A stretch of 18,072 nucleotides of DNA, taken from contig DIYG01000166.1 in NCBI GenBank assembly GCA_002428935.1, positions 1 through 18,072 of the forward strand, read 5' to 3'. Within the stretch, counting starts at the first letter, position 1, and every line of letters begins with the position of its first letter. Below are positions 1-8,610 of this stretch, in pieces. The notes below the pieces were generated by a model, which was not told the DNA's origin, searched no databases, and saw only the letters and a program-made list of their open reading frames with translations. Origin of the DNA: Halieaceae bacterium UBA6060. GTDB lineage: Bacteria > Pseudomonadota > Gammaproteobacteria > Pseudomonadales > Halieaceae. The translations under genes and the position numbers were made by a program.

Positions 1-53
1 AGGAACGCGGTGATGGGGCCGGCCCCGCCGCTGGTATCGGAGGACAAGCGTAA
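1..53 (+). CDS. 3' end of an upstream gene, probably parA (partial)
   Basis: A reading frame open at the window start ends with TAA at 51-53. It overlaps the parB ATG (53-55) by one base in a TAATG arrangement, which suggests translational coupling. Only about 16 codons are visible, and they encode a Gly/Ala-rich tail (ends GIGGQA). That tail is not diagnostic. The guess of parA (soj) rests only on the usual parA-parB order in bacteria. A second frame stays open across this stretch to a stop near 81, so even the frame is not certain. Confidence 0.35.
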   Translation, partial: ERGDGAGPAAGIGGQA

Positions 54-958
54 TGGCAGCGAAACGACGCGGCTTGGGTAAAGGCCTTGATGCTCTGCTG
101 GCGGGTAGCAACCGATCCCAGGAAGAAAACAACACCGAAACTCCAGTCTCCGTTGATGGATCTGTGGAAGGCTCCGTTGCTGCGACCGGACCACTAAAAG
201 ACCTTCCCATCGACCTGCTCCAGCGCGGCGCTTATCAGCCGCGACGAGATTTTGATGGGGCGGCGCTGGAAGAACTGGCGGACAGCATTCGAGTCCAGGG
301 CATTATGCAGCCCATCGTTGTGCGGCCCGTCGGTGAGCAGCGCTATGAAATTGTCGCCGGTGAACGGCGGTGGCGAGCCGCACAGCTCGCGGGGCTCCAT
401 GCGGTTCCCGCCCTGGTTCGGGATATTCCCGATGAAGGCGCCATGGCCATGGCGCTCATCGAGAATATTCAGCGGGAGGATCTCAATCCCATCGAGGAAG
501 CCATTGCTCTGGAGCGCCTGCAAAACGAGTTTGAACTGACCCAGCAGGAGGTCGCCGACGCGGTGGGTAAATCCCGGTCCGCCGTTGCCAACCTTCTCCG
601 CCTCATGACATTGGAGCCTGAAGTGCGAACCCTTTTGGAGCACCGAGATCTGGACATGGGTCACGCTCGCTGCCTGGTGGGTTTGGAACGGGAACTCCAG
701 TGCTCTACGGCCCGGCAGATCGTCGCCCGGGAGTTATCCGTGCGTCAGGCGGAAGCCCTGGTTAAGCGCTTGCAACAGGAAAACGCCGCTACACCCCCGA
801 AAACCCTGGATCCAGATATTCGTCGTTTGCAGGACGAATTGTCGGAAAAGCTCGGCAGCCCTGTGCAGATCCAGCACGCGGCGTCGGGGAAAGGCAAGCT
901 CGTCCTCAAATACGCCAGTCTCGATGAACTGGACGGAATCATCGCCCATCTTCGCTGA
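53..958 (+). CDS. parB: Chromosome-partitioning protein ParB (Spo0J family CTPase/DNA clamp)
   Basis: ParB binds parS sites near the origin, uses CTP to close into a sliding clamp, and works with the ParA ATPase in chromosome segregation. The protein has 301 aa, a normal length. It starts with the basic KRRGLGKGLDALL stretch seen at the N-terminus of chromosomal ParBs (residues 4-16). The CTP-binding N-domain spans about 50-150, with GERRWRA at 103-109 and ENIQREDLNP at 137-146. A helix-turn-helix lies at about 163-183 (TQQEVADAVGKSRSAVANLL). The C-terminal dimerisation domain is about 252-301. The ATG is preceded by GGAGG at 39-43. I found no convincing parS site in the window. The gene ends 368 bp before atpI and is followed by a separate promoter, so it is probably not part of the ATP synthase transcript. 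Confidence 0.96.
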   Translation: MAAKRRGLGKGLDALLAGSNRSQEENNTETPVSVDGSVEGSVAATGPLKDLPIDLLQRGAYQPRRDFDGAALEELADSIRVQGIMQPIVVRPVGEQRYEIVAGERRWRAAQLAGLHAVPALVRDIPDEGAMAMALIENIQREDLNPIEEAIALERLQNEFELTQQEVADAVGKSRSAVANLLRLMTLEPEVRTLLEHRDLDMGHARCLVGLERELQCSTARQIVARELSVRQAEALVKRLQQENAATPPKTLDPDIRRLQDELSEKLGSPVQIQHAASGKGKLVLKYASLDELDGIIAHLR

Positions 959-1157
959 TTTTTAGGGAAAACCACCAGATATAGAAATATCTCGGCTGGT
1001 AATAGGCATATGTGGTGTAATGGGCACCCTGGGCTCTCCTCCGCCGACCTCGACACCTATCTACTCCCTTGGGGGGAGATCGTCCTAGACATTGGTCGGG
1101 GATTCGCAAGTTAATGGGAAATAAGGATTTTTTCTGGTCCCGCGACTGCTATTCTGG
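959..1157. other. parB-atpI intergenic region, upstream part
   Basis: I see no credible gene here on either strand; the open frames on the minus strand are short and lack family resemblance. A small perfect inverted repeat, AGATAT-AGAA-ATATCT, lies at 977-992, flanked by further partial complementarity (ACCACC against CTGGT). It has no T tract after it, so it is not a good rho-independent terminator. It could be a weak transcript-end structure for parB. The rest shows nothing I can name. Confidence 0.5.
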
Positions 1158-1186
1158 TTGAACGAAAAGGGCTTAGTTCCTATAAT
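1158..1186 (+). promoter_or_regulatory. Sigma-70 promoter of the ATP synthase operon
   Basis: The -35 box TTGAAC (1158-1163) and a perfect -10 box TATAAT (1181-1186) are separated by exactly 17 bp. Transcription would start at about 1192-1194, leaving an untranslated leader of about 130 nt before atpI. The bases after the -10 are GCGCGCCGCC, a GC-rich discriminator like that of rRNA promoters. In E. coli such promoters are repressed by ppGpp with DksA, so growth-rate control is a reasonable inference. Confidence 0.8.
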
Positions 1187-1239
1187 GCGCGCCGCCCAAA
1201 TCAGGACACAGGGTTCGTGCTGAAGGACAGGGTGGGGGA

Positions 1240-1269
1240 AAAGGCCGCTTCCTATAGGAAAAAGCCTTT
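1240..1269 (+). promoter_or_regulatory. Hairpin in the atp operon 5' leader
   Basis: AAAGGC (1240-1245) pairs with GCCTTT (1264-1269), and between them sits the perfect 12-bp palindrome TTCCTATAGGAA (1249-1260). The two elements could stack into one extended stem-loop in the transcript. It lies 57 nt upstream of atpI and has no T tract, so it is not a terminator. A role in mRNA stability or translation is inference. Confidence 0.4.
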
Positions 1270-1326
1270 CACAGAAGGTGCTGGCGCCGCGGTGAGAAAG
1301 AGCGCCAACCGAGGGCCGATTCACCC

Positions 1327-1728
1327 ATGAATCGAGCCGCGGAAAAAGCCCCAAAGAGATTTCCCTCCCAGGCCGCGTACCTGCGCACGACCTTGATCCA
1401 GGTGTTGGCCGTCGTAATCGTCATACCGATTGCGTATGGGCTTCTGGGCAAAGCTGCGGCTGTGTCATTAGCCTGCGGCGCGGCTTGTGCGGTCATTCCG
1501 CAGGGCTTTTTCGCATTACGCATGGCGACAGCGGCCAGGCAGAGTGCGGCGCGGGCAGCACGTTTGGGTCTGGCCGCGGAAGGGGGAAAATTCCTGCTCA
1601 GCGCGGCAGCTTTCGCGCTGGTTTTCGCAGTGGTTAAACCCGCACAACCTGGCCTGGTGTTTCTGGGCTTCGGTGTTTTTTGGCTTGTGCAATTGATCGA
1701 CGGTGTTCGATTGCTCCGAGCCCGATAA
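1327..1728 (+). CDS. atpI: ATP synthase assembly protein AtpI
   Basis: AtpI is a small membrane protein that helps assemble the c-ring of F0; in other bacteria it is not essential for ATP synthase function. The product has 133 aa, typical for the family. It has a short basic N-terminus and four likely membrane segments at about 23-40, 44-64, 88-103 and 107-124. The C-terminus is basic (LLRAR). It is the first gene of the operon, directly upstream of atpB, as is usual. The assignment rests mainly on this position plus the hydropathy pattern, because AtpI sequences are poorly conserved. The ATG at 1327 has a modest GAGGG 11 bases upstream (1311-1315). Confidence 0.85.
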   Translation: MNRAAEKAPKRFPSQAAYLRTTLIQVLAVVIVIPIAYGLLGKAAAVSLACGAACAVIPQGFFALRMATAARQSAARAARLGLAAEGGKFLLSAAAFALVFAVVKPAQPGLVFLGFGVFWLVQLIDGVRLLRAR

Positions 1729-1784
1729 ACGGCCTTGCTAAGTTAAGAAGGCCTTCTCGACGGTACAGGACTGGCACAAGGTTT

Positions 1785-2669
1785 ATGGCGGCAGCAGGCG
1801 AAACCCGAACGATTTCCGAATACATCGTTCACCACCTTACGAACCTGACCTACGGCAAGCTGCCGGAAGGCTTTCATCGTCACGACGGCAGCACCGTACC
1901 CGAAGGCGGTGTGTGGACCCTGGCTCACGGCGGCGAAGAAGCAGCGGCCATGGGCTTTAACGCGATTCACATCGATTCCATGATTTGGTCCATCGGCCTG
2001 GGAGTCTTGTTCTGCTGGCTGTTTCGTTCCATAGCCAAGAAAGCCAGCTCCGACACGCCCTCGGGCATCGTTAATTTTGTCGAAGTGATCGTTGGCTTTG
2101 TTGACAACACAGTCAAAGACACTTTCCACGGCCGCAATCCTCTGGTGGCGCCCCTGGCCCTTACGATTTTTGTTTGGGTCTTCCTGATGAACTTGATGGA
2201 CCTGGTACCCGTTGATCTGATTCCTTACACCCTGGAACTGATTGGCGTGCCCTACCAGAAAATCGTGCCGTCTACGGATCCGAACATCACCATGGGCATG
2301 GCCCTGGGTGTGTTCATCCTCATGCTGTATTACTCCATTACCGTGAAGGGGTTTGGCTTTGTCAAAGAGCTGACCATGAACCCTTTCAATCACCCGCTGT
2401 TTATCCCCGTAAACCTGTTCATGGAAGTGGTAGGCCTTCTGGCCAAGCCCTTCTCTCTCGGCCTGCGACTGTTCGGCAATATGTACGCTGGCGAGATGAT
2501 CTTCATCCTCATCGCGGCATTGTTTAGCGCTGGGGTGGCATGGATGGTGCCGGCGGGACTCATGCAAATTGGTTGGGCGATTTTCCATATTCTGGTCATC
2601 ACCCTGCAGGCTTTCATCTTTATGGTCCTGACGATCGTGTACCTCAGCATGGCCCATGAAGATCACTGA
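1785..2669 (+). CDS. atpB: F0F1 ATP synthase subunit a
   Basis: Subunit a forms the proton half-channels of F0 beside the c-ring in the inner membrane. I chose the ATG at 1785 (294 aa), because the N-terminus (MAAAGETRTISEYIVHHLTN) then matches gammaproteobacterial AtpB. An in-frame ATG at 1680 would add 35 residues overlapping atpI and is unlikely. The essential arginine is R228 in GLRLFGNMYAGE (226-237), equivalent to E. coli Arg210. Other conserved stretches are FVDNTVKDTFHGRNPL (105-120) and FLMNLMDLVPVD (133-144). Several hydrophobic segments cover residues about 63-288. The ribosome-binding site is weak (AAGG only three bases before the ATG). Confidence 0.97.
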   Translation: MAAAGETRTISEYIVHHLTNLTYGKLPEGFHRHDGSTVPEGGVWTLAHGGEEAAAMGFNAIHIDSMIWSIGLGVLFCWLFRSIAKKASSDTPSGIVNFVEVIVGFVDNTVKDTFHGRNPLVAPLALTIFVWVFLMNLMDLVPVDLIPYTLELIGVPYQKIVPSTDPNITMGMALGVFILMLYYSITVKGFGFVKELTMNPFNHPLFIPVNLFMEVVGLLAKPFSLGLRLFGNMYAGEMIFILIAALFSAGVAWMVPAGLMQIGWAIFHILVITLQAFIFMVLTIVYLSMAHEDH

Positions 2670-2684
2670 TTTATCGGTATTACT

Positions 2685-2730
2685 TACTACTTAACTCAAA
2701 CTCTGTACTACTTAGGAAACGTTAGGAGAA
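2685..2730 (+). promoter_or_regulatory. AT-rich translation initiation region of atpE
   Basis: The 65-bp atpB-atpE gap is A/T-rich compared with the surrounding genes. It carries the direct repeat TACTACTTA at 2685-2693 and 2706-2714, followed by a strong Shine-Dalgarno (TAGGAG, 2723-2728) six bases before the atpE ATG. In E. coli a U/A-rich enhancer upstream of the atpE ribosome site raises c-subunit synthesis, because many more copies of c than of other subunits are needed. A similar function here is inference. Confidence 0.45.
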
Positions 2731-2734
2731 AACC

Positions 2735-2965
2735 ATGGAACTGATCTACGTTGCTGCTGCAATCATGATGGGTCTCGGCGGCCTTGGGGCTGCTATCGGT
2801 GTAGGCCTGCTCGGCGGCAAGCTGATCGAGGGTTCTGCCCGTCAGCCAGAGCTGGCTCCCAAGCTGCAGACCACCTTCTTCCTCGGCGCTGGTCTGGTGG
2901 ACGCTATTCCGATTATCGGTGTCGGTATCGCCATGTACCTGATCTTCGTGGTTGCCGCTGGCTAA
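2735..2965 (+). CDS. atpE: F0F1 ATP synthase subunit c
   Basis: Subunit c is the proteolipid that forms the rotating ring of F0. The 76-aa product is a hairpin of two glycine- and alanine-rich membrane helices (about 4-30 and 46-72) joined by the polar loop RQPE (36-39). The proton-carrying acid is D56 in GLVDAIP, equivalent to E. coli Asp61. I do not see the residue set of sodium-translocating rings, so proton coupling is expected. The strong AGGAG ribosome site fits the high copy number needed. The protein is slightly shorter than E. coli c (79 aa). Confidence 0.97.
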   Translation: MELIYVAAAIMMGLGGLGAAIGVGLLGGKLIEGSARQPELAPKLQTTFFLGAGLVDAIPIIGVGIAMYLIFVVAAG

Positions 2966-3040
2966 AACACTCGCAGGAAATCTCATGACGGCTAGACCTA
3001 GATCGCCTGGTCGTCTGCGTGTTTTCGCAAGGAGCAGCAA

Positions 3041-3511
3041 GTGAACTTAAACCTTACCCTTATCGGGCAAATGTTGGCGTTCGTGGCCTTTGTCGTCTTC
3101 TGTATGAAGTACGTCTGGCCGCCGATTCTTGCCGCCATGGCCGAGCGCGAGCAGAAAATCGCCGAAGGTCTGGCCGCGGCCGACAAAGCCAGTCATGACC
3201 TCGAGATGGCCAAGGAAAAGGCCGTCGAACGACTCAAGGAGGCCAAGGAAGAAGCCGCGGGCATCATCGACGCAGCCAATCGCCGGGCGAATCAGATAGT
3301 CGACGAGGCAAAGGATGCGGCGGTAGTCGAAGCCGATCGTGTCAAAGCCGCCGCTCAGGCCGAGATCGAACAGGAAAGCAACCGCGCCCGGGAGCAACTC
3401 CGTGGCCAGGTGGCGGCCCTGTCCCTCGCCGGTGCCGAGAAGGTGCTCGGCGCATCTATCGATGCTCAGGCCCATGCGGACATCGTCGACAAGCTCGCCG
3501 CAGAGTTGTAG
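3041..3511 (+). CDS. atpF: F0F1 ATP synthase subunit b
   Basis: Subunit b is the peripheral stalk that holds the alpha/beta hexamer still against subunit a. The product has 156 aa, the same as E. coli b. One membrane helix lies at about 5-25 (IGQMLAFVAFVVFCMKYVW region), followed by a long charged, alanine-rich coiled coil (about 30-140), and the C-terminus binds delta. The start is GTG at 3041 with an AAGGAG at 3029-3034 six bases upstream. It lies 75 bp after atpE and 9 bp before atpH. Confidence 0.97.
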   Translation: MNLNLTLIGQMLAFVAFVVFCMKYVWPPILAAMAEREQKIAEGLAAADKASHDLEMAKEKAVERLKEAKEEAAGIIDAANRRANQIVDEAKDAAVVEADRVKAAAQAEIEQESNRAREQLRGQVAALSLAGAEKVLGASIDAQAHADIVDKLAAEL

Positions 3512-3520
3512 GACCGACCC

Positions 3521-4057
3521 ATGGCAGAACTGAGTACCCTGGCCCGACCCTACGCAAAGGCGGCCTTTGAATACGCTCACGAAGAGAGTGCCCTCAACCC
3601 GTGGCTGGACGAGCTGCGGCTTATTGCTGCGGTAGTGGCTGAGCCTGCGGTAGAAGATCTCCTCGCCGATCCTGCCCTAACCACCCAGGCTCAGGCCGAG
3701 GCCTTTCTGGCGCTACTGGGTGATGACCTGGGTGACAGTCGCCGGCGTTTTGTCCATGTGTTGGCGGAAAATCGCCGCCTGGGTCTGGCGCCACAAATTC
3801 TCGCCCAGTTTGCCCAGTTCAAGGCCCAGCGAGAGCAGAGCGTAGAAGTTGAAATGGTTTCGGCCTTTGAGGTTCCCGATGCGGTGCGCGAGCGCATCGC
3901 CCAAGCGCTCGGTCAACGCCTGGAGCGCGAGGTCACGGTAACTACGGATGTAGACAGCAGCCTCATTGGCGGCATCCTGATTCGCGCCGGTGACCTGGTT
4001 ATTGATGGCAGTGTCCGTGGGCGGCTGAACAAGCTCGCCGAGGCACTGACAAATTAA
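3521..4057 (+). CDS. atpH: F0F1 ATP synthase subunit delta
   Basis: Delta connects the b-subunit stalk to the top of the F1 hexamer. The product has 178 aa (E. coli 177). The N-terminal helical domain starts with LARPYAKAAFEYA (7-19), a typical delta opening. The C-terminal domain has the conserved LIGGILIRAGDLVIDGSVRG stretch (about 148-167). It lies between atpF and atpA with short gaps (9 and 17 bp), as in other gammaproteobacterial operons. Confidence 0.96.
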   Translation: MAELSTLARPYAKAAFEYAHEESALNPWLDELRLIAAVVAEPAVEDLLADPALTTQAQAEAFLALLGDDLGDSRRRFVHVLAENRRLGLAPQILAQFAQFKAQREQSVEVEMVSAFEVPDAVRERIAQALGQRLEREVTVTTDVDSSLIGGILIRAGDLVIDGSVRGRLNKLAEALTN

Positions 4058-4074
4058 GTTTTGAGGAACAGATC

Positions 4075-5619
<1,545 letters not shown>

Positions 5620-5646
5620 GGCTAAGAGCAGCCCGGAGAGTCACCG

Positions 5647-6510
5647 ATGGCAGTCGGCAAGGAAATCCGCACCAAGATCACGAGTATTAAGAGTACTCAG
5701 AAGATCACCAGTGCCATGGAAATGGTCGCGGCGAGCAAAATGCGCAAGGCCCAGGACCGCATGGAAGTGGGTAAGCCCTATGCGCGGCGCATTCGCTCCG
5801 TGGTGGGCCATATCGCCAACTCGGCGCCGGAGTATCGCCACGTTTACATGGAAGAGCGCGACGTTAAACGCGTGGGCTTCATCGTGGTGTCTACGGACCG
5901 CGGATTGTGCGGTGGTCTGAACATCAACCTGTTCAAGGCTACGATTCGCGCCATGAAAGAGTGGGCTGACCAGGACATCGAGATCGATTTGTCCCTGGTC
6001 GGTGCCAAAGCCATCGCCTTCTTTAACAGCTATGGCGGAAACGTTATTGCTGCGGCTAGAGATATCGGCGAAGAGCCATCGCTGGAAGACCTGATCGGTG
6101 GCGTAAAAACCATGCTGGATGCTTACGAGGAAGGCCGGATCGATCGCCTGTTTCTGGTGAGCAACGAGTTCGTTAACACCATGACTCAGAATCCCACCGT
6201 GGAGCAGGTCCTACCTCTCCAGGCGGAAGACTCCGAGGACATGAAGCACCACTGGGACTACATCTACGAGCCAGAAGCCCGGGAGCTTCTCGAAGGCCTC
6301 CTTACACGATACATCGAGTCACAGGTGTATCAGGCCGTGGTCGAGAATGCGGCCTGCGAGCAGGCGGCGCGTATGTTGGCCATGAAGAACGCGACGGACA
6401 ACGCCGGAGACCTTATCGATGAGCTGGAGCTCATCTACAACAAGGCTCGTCAGGCGGCGATCACCCAGGAGCTTTCAGAAATTGTCGGTGGTGCGGCGGC
6501 CATCAGCTAA
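5647..6510 (+). CDS. atpG: F0F1 ATP synthase subunit gamma
   Basis: Gamma is the central rotor shaft that turns inside the alpha/beta hexamer and couples to the c-ring. The 287-aa length is identical to E. coli. The N-terminal helix carries the conserved KITSAMEMVAASKMRKAQ (19-36), the middle has STDRGLCGGLN (82-92), and the C-terminal helix ends near RQAAITQELSEIVGGAAA. The ATG is preceded by GGAGAG. It lies 27 bp after atpA and 81 bp before atpD. Confidence 0.98.
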   Translation: MAVGKEIRTKITSIKSTQKITSAMEMVAASKMRKAQDRMEVGKPYARRIRSVVGHIANSAPEYRHVYMEERDVKRVGFIVVSTDRGLCGGLNINLFKATIRAMKEWADQDIEIDLSLVGAKAIAFFNSYGGNVIAAARDIGEEPSLEDLIGGVKTMLDAYEEGRIDRLFLVSNEFVNTMTQNPTVEQVLPLQAEDSEDMKHHWDYIYEPEARELLEGLLTRYIESQVYQAVVENAACEQAARMLAMKNATDNAGDLIDELELIYNKARQAAITQELSEIVGGAAAIS

Positions 6511-6542
6511 CGCTGTTTTGCCCTGCCCAAACAGGATAGATA

Positions 6543-6565
6543 CGAGCGGTAGTTTTACCGGCTCG
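6543..6565 (+). repeat. Inverted repeat in the atpG-atpD gap
   Basis: CGAGCGGTA (6543-6551) pairs with TACCGGCTCG (6556-6565) around a GTTT loop, giving nine base pairs with one bulged G. It is 26 bases upstream of the atpD ATG and just before its AGAGGA ribosome site. No T tract follows, so I do not call a terminator. It may be an mRNA processing or stability hairpin. Confidence 0.45.
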
Positions 6566-6591
6566 AAGAATTTGTAAGAAGAGGATCGGAC

Positions 6592-7989
6592 ATGAGTAGC
6601 GGACGAGTCGTACAGATCATCGGCGCGGTTATCGACGTGGAATTTCCACGGGATTCCGTGCCGCAGGTTTATGACGCGCTGAAAATCACCGAGAAAGACA
6701 TCACTCTGGAAGTTCAGCAACAGCTGGGTGACGGTGTGGTACGCGCGATCGCCATGGGTTCTTCCGAGGGCCTGTCCCGTGGCTTGGGTGTGGAAAACAC
6801 CGGTGCACCGATTTCCGTACCCGTGGGTGGCGAAACCCTGGGTCGGATCATGGACGTGCTGGGCAACCCCATCGACGAGCGGGGCCCTATTGGTGAACAG
6901 GAGCGTTCCTCCATTCACCGCGCGGCCCCCACCTACGAGGAGCTGGCCGCGTCGGAAGAGCTGCTGGAAACTGGTATCAAGGTGATCGACCTGGTTTGTC
7001 CCTTCGCCAAGGGCGGTAAGGTCGGCCTGTTCGGCGGCGCCGGTGTGGGCAAGACCGTAAACATGATGGAGCTCATTAACAACATCGCCCTGCAGCACTC
7101 CGGTTTGTCGGTATTTGCCGGGGTCGGTGAGCGTACCCGGGAAGGTAACGACTTCTACTACGAGATGCAGGAATCCAAGGTTGTGGACCTGGATAACCCT
7201 GAGAACTCCAAGGTAGCGATGGTCTACGGCCAGATGAACGAGCCGCCCGGTAACCGTCTTCGCGTGGCGTTGACCGGTCTGACCATGGCGGAGAAGTTCC
7301 GTGACGAAGGTCGTGACGTACTGCTGTTTATCGACAACATCTATCGTTACACCCTGGCGGGAACCGAGGTGTCCGCACTGTTGGGTCGTATGCCGTCGGC
7401 GGTGGGTTATCAGCCTACGCTAGCCGAAGAGATGGGTGCCTTGCAGGAGCGTATTACCTCCACCAAGGTAGGCTCTATCACGTCAATCCAGGCGGTATAC
7501 GTACCGGCGGATGACCTGACGGACCCGTCACCGGCTACCACCTTTGCTCACCTGGACTCCACTGTCGTACTGTCCCGGGACATCGCGGCGAAAGGTATCT
7601 ACCCCGCGGTAGATCCTCTGGATTCCACGTCTCGTCAGCTCGACCCTCTGATCATCGGTGCCGAGCACTACGAGGTAGCTCGCGGCGTGCAAAACGTGTT
7701 GCAGCGCTACAAGGAACTGAAAGACATCATCGCCATCCTGGGCATGGACGAGCTGTCGGAAGAAGACAAGCAGATCGTGGATCGTGCGCGGAAGATCGAA
7801 CGCTTCCTGTCTCAGCCTTTCCACGTGGCCGAGATTTTCACCGGCGCACCCGGAAAGTATGTCTCCCTGAAGGACACGATTTCTGGATTCAAGGGCATTC
7901 TGGCCGGCGAATACGACCACCTGCCGGAGCAGGCGTTCTACATGGTTGGCAGCATCGACGAAGCCGTCGAAAAAGCCAAAGATCTGTAA
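6592..7989 (+). CDS. atpD: F0F1 ATP synthase subunit beta
   Basis: Beta carries the catalytic sites of F1 (ADP + Pi to ATP). The product has 465 aa (E. coli 460). The Walker A motif is GGAGVGKT (148-155), the catalytic glutamate is E180 in GERTREG, and DELSEED is at 386-392. The stretch around 255-290 (LAGTEVSALLGRMPSAVGYQ) is highly conserved in the family. The ATG at 6592 follows AGAGGA. All key residues are intact. Confidence 0.98.
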   Translation: MSSGRVVQIIGAVIDVEFPRDSVPQVYDALKITEKDITLEVQQQLGDGVVRAIAMGSSEGLSRGLGVENTGAPISVPVGGETLGRIMDVLGNPIDERGPIGEQERSSIHRAAPTYEELAASEELLETGIKVIDLVCPFAKGGKVGLFGGAGVGKTVNMMELINNIALQHSGLSVFAGVGERTREGNDFYYEMQESKVVDLDNPENSKVAMVYGQMNEPPGNRLRVALTGLTMAEKFRDEGRDVLLFIDNIYRYTLAGTEVSALLGRMPSAVGYQPTLAEEMGALQERITSTKVGSITSIQAVYVPADDLTDPSPATTFAHLDSTVVLSRDIAAKGIYPAVDPLDSTSRQLDPLIIGAEHYEVARGVQNVLQRYKELKDIIAILGMDELSEEDKQIVDRARKIERFLSQPFHVAEIFTGAPGKYVSLKDTISGFKGILAGEYDHLPEQAFYMVGSIDEAVEKAKDL

Positions 7990-8029
7990 GCAACGGCCCG
8001 TCCTAGAGCAGAGTAAGAGGTAAGGCTAT

Positions 8030-8461
8030 ATGGCCATGACCATTCACTGCGACATCGTCAGTGCCGAAGAAGAAATCTTCTCTGGCCTGGTGGAGTCGCT
8101 GGTTGCGACCGGAGAGATCGGAGAGTTGGGCGTGAACTATGGCCACGCTCCTCTGCTAACCGCTCTGGTTCCCGGCCCCGTACGTATCGTATTGCAAAGT
8201 GGCGAAGAACAGGTGTACTACGTGTCCGGTGGTTTTCTCGAAGTTCAGCCCGGTGTGGTATCGATCCTCGCAGACACCGCTTTACGCGCTGATGACGTCG
8301 ATGAAGCGGCAGCGGAAGAAGCCCGCCGTGAAGCGGAGCAGGCACTGGCCAATCAGACCGGTGAGTTCGATTACGGTCGTGCATCCGCACAGCTCGCCGA
8401 AGCGGCGGCCCAGCTGGCTACCTTGCGTAAGCTCAAGAATCGCGCGGGTCGCGGCAGCTAA
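8030..8461 (+). CDS. atpC: F0F1 ATP synthase subunit epsilon
   Basis: Epsilon sits at the foot of the gamma shaft and in bacteria inhibits ATP hydrolysis through its C-terminal helices. The product has 143 aa (E. coli 139). The N-terminal beta-barrel contains GEIGELGVNYGHAPLLTAL (28-46), and the C-terminal part (about 90-140) is charged, alanine-rich helix. The first ATG is at 8030; a second in-frame ATG at 8036 would remove only two residues. It is the last gene of the operon and is followed 27 bp later by a strong terminator. Confidence 0.97.
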   Translation: MAMTIHCDIVSAEEEIFSGLVESLVATGEIGELGVNYGHAPLLTALVPGPVRIVLQSGEEQVYYVSGGFLEVQPGVVSILADTALRADDVDEAAAEEARREAEQALANQTGEFDYGRASAQLAEAAAQLATLRKLKNRAGRGS

Positions 8462-8488
8462 GGCTCATTCCACCCCGCGGTAGATCGC

Positions 8489-8523
8489 AAAACCCCCGTT
8501 ATCGTGAGATAGCGGGGGTTTTT
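8489..8523 (+). terminator. Rho-independent terminator of the ATP synthase operon
   Basis: The left arm CCCCCGTTATC (8493-8503) pairs with GATAGCGGGGG (8508-8518) over 11 bp with one G-T pair, and the loop is GTGA, a GNRA-type tetraloop. Four A residues precede the stem and TTTTT (8519-8523) follows. It lies between atpC and cas3, so it should insulate the CRISPR locus from the highly expressed atp transcript. Confidence 0.93.
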
Positions 8524-8547
8524 GTTTTCTAGCAGTTTTAACGTTAC

Positions 8548-8575
8548 ACGCTTACTAGAATTCAGCGGTAAGTGT
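8548..8575. promoter_or_regulatory. Possible cas3 promoter/operator with an inverted repeat
   Basis: ACGCTTAC (8548-8555) and GTAAGTGT (8568-8575) form an 8-bp inverted repeat with one G-T pair. It encloses TAGAAT (8556-8561), a fair -10 candidate. No good -35 box is found 16-18 bp upstream. The motif TAACGTT also occurs at 8539-8545 and 8605-8611. This is the only space for a cas3 promoter after the atp terminator. The call is a candidate only. Confidence 0.3.
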
Positions 8576-8610
8576 TCTTGGGCTATCCTGCTTTGCTTGT
8601 AGGGTAACGT

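Noticed and set aside
977..992. AGATAT-AGAA-ATATCT hairpin as parB terminator
   Set aside because: The stem is short and A/T-only apart from one pair, and no T tract follows.
1085..1354. Minus-strand open frame of 89 codons in the parB-atpI gap
   Set aside because: It crosses the near-consensus atp promoter and leader, has no recognisable motif, and has no clear ribosome site.
1743..2666. Long minus-strand open frame of 307 codons opposite atpB
   Set aside because: It mirrors atpB, is rich in His/Gln/Asp as expected from the complement of a hydrophobic gene, and shows no family resemblance.
7819..7828. TTCCACGTGG, similar to the core of a parS site, with parB in the same window
   Set aside because: The outer bases do not continue the palindrome, and the stretch encodes the conserved PFHVAE of AtpD, so the match is explained by protein conservation.
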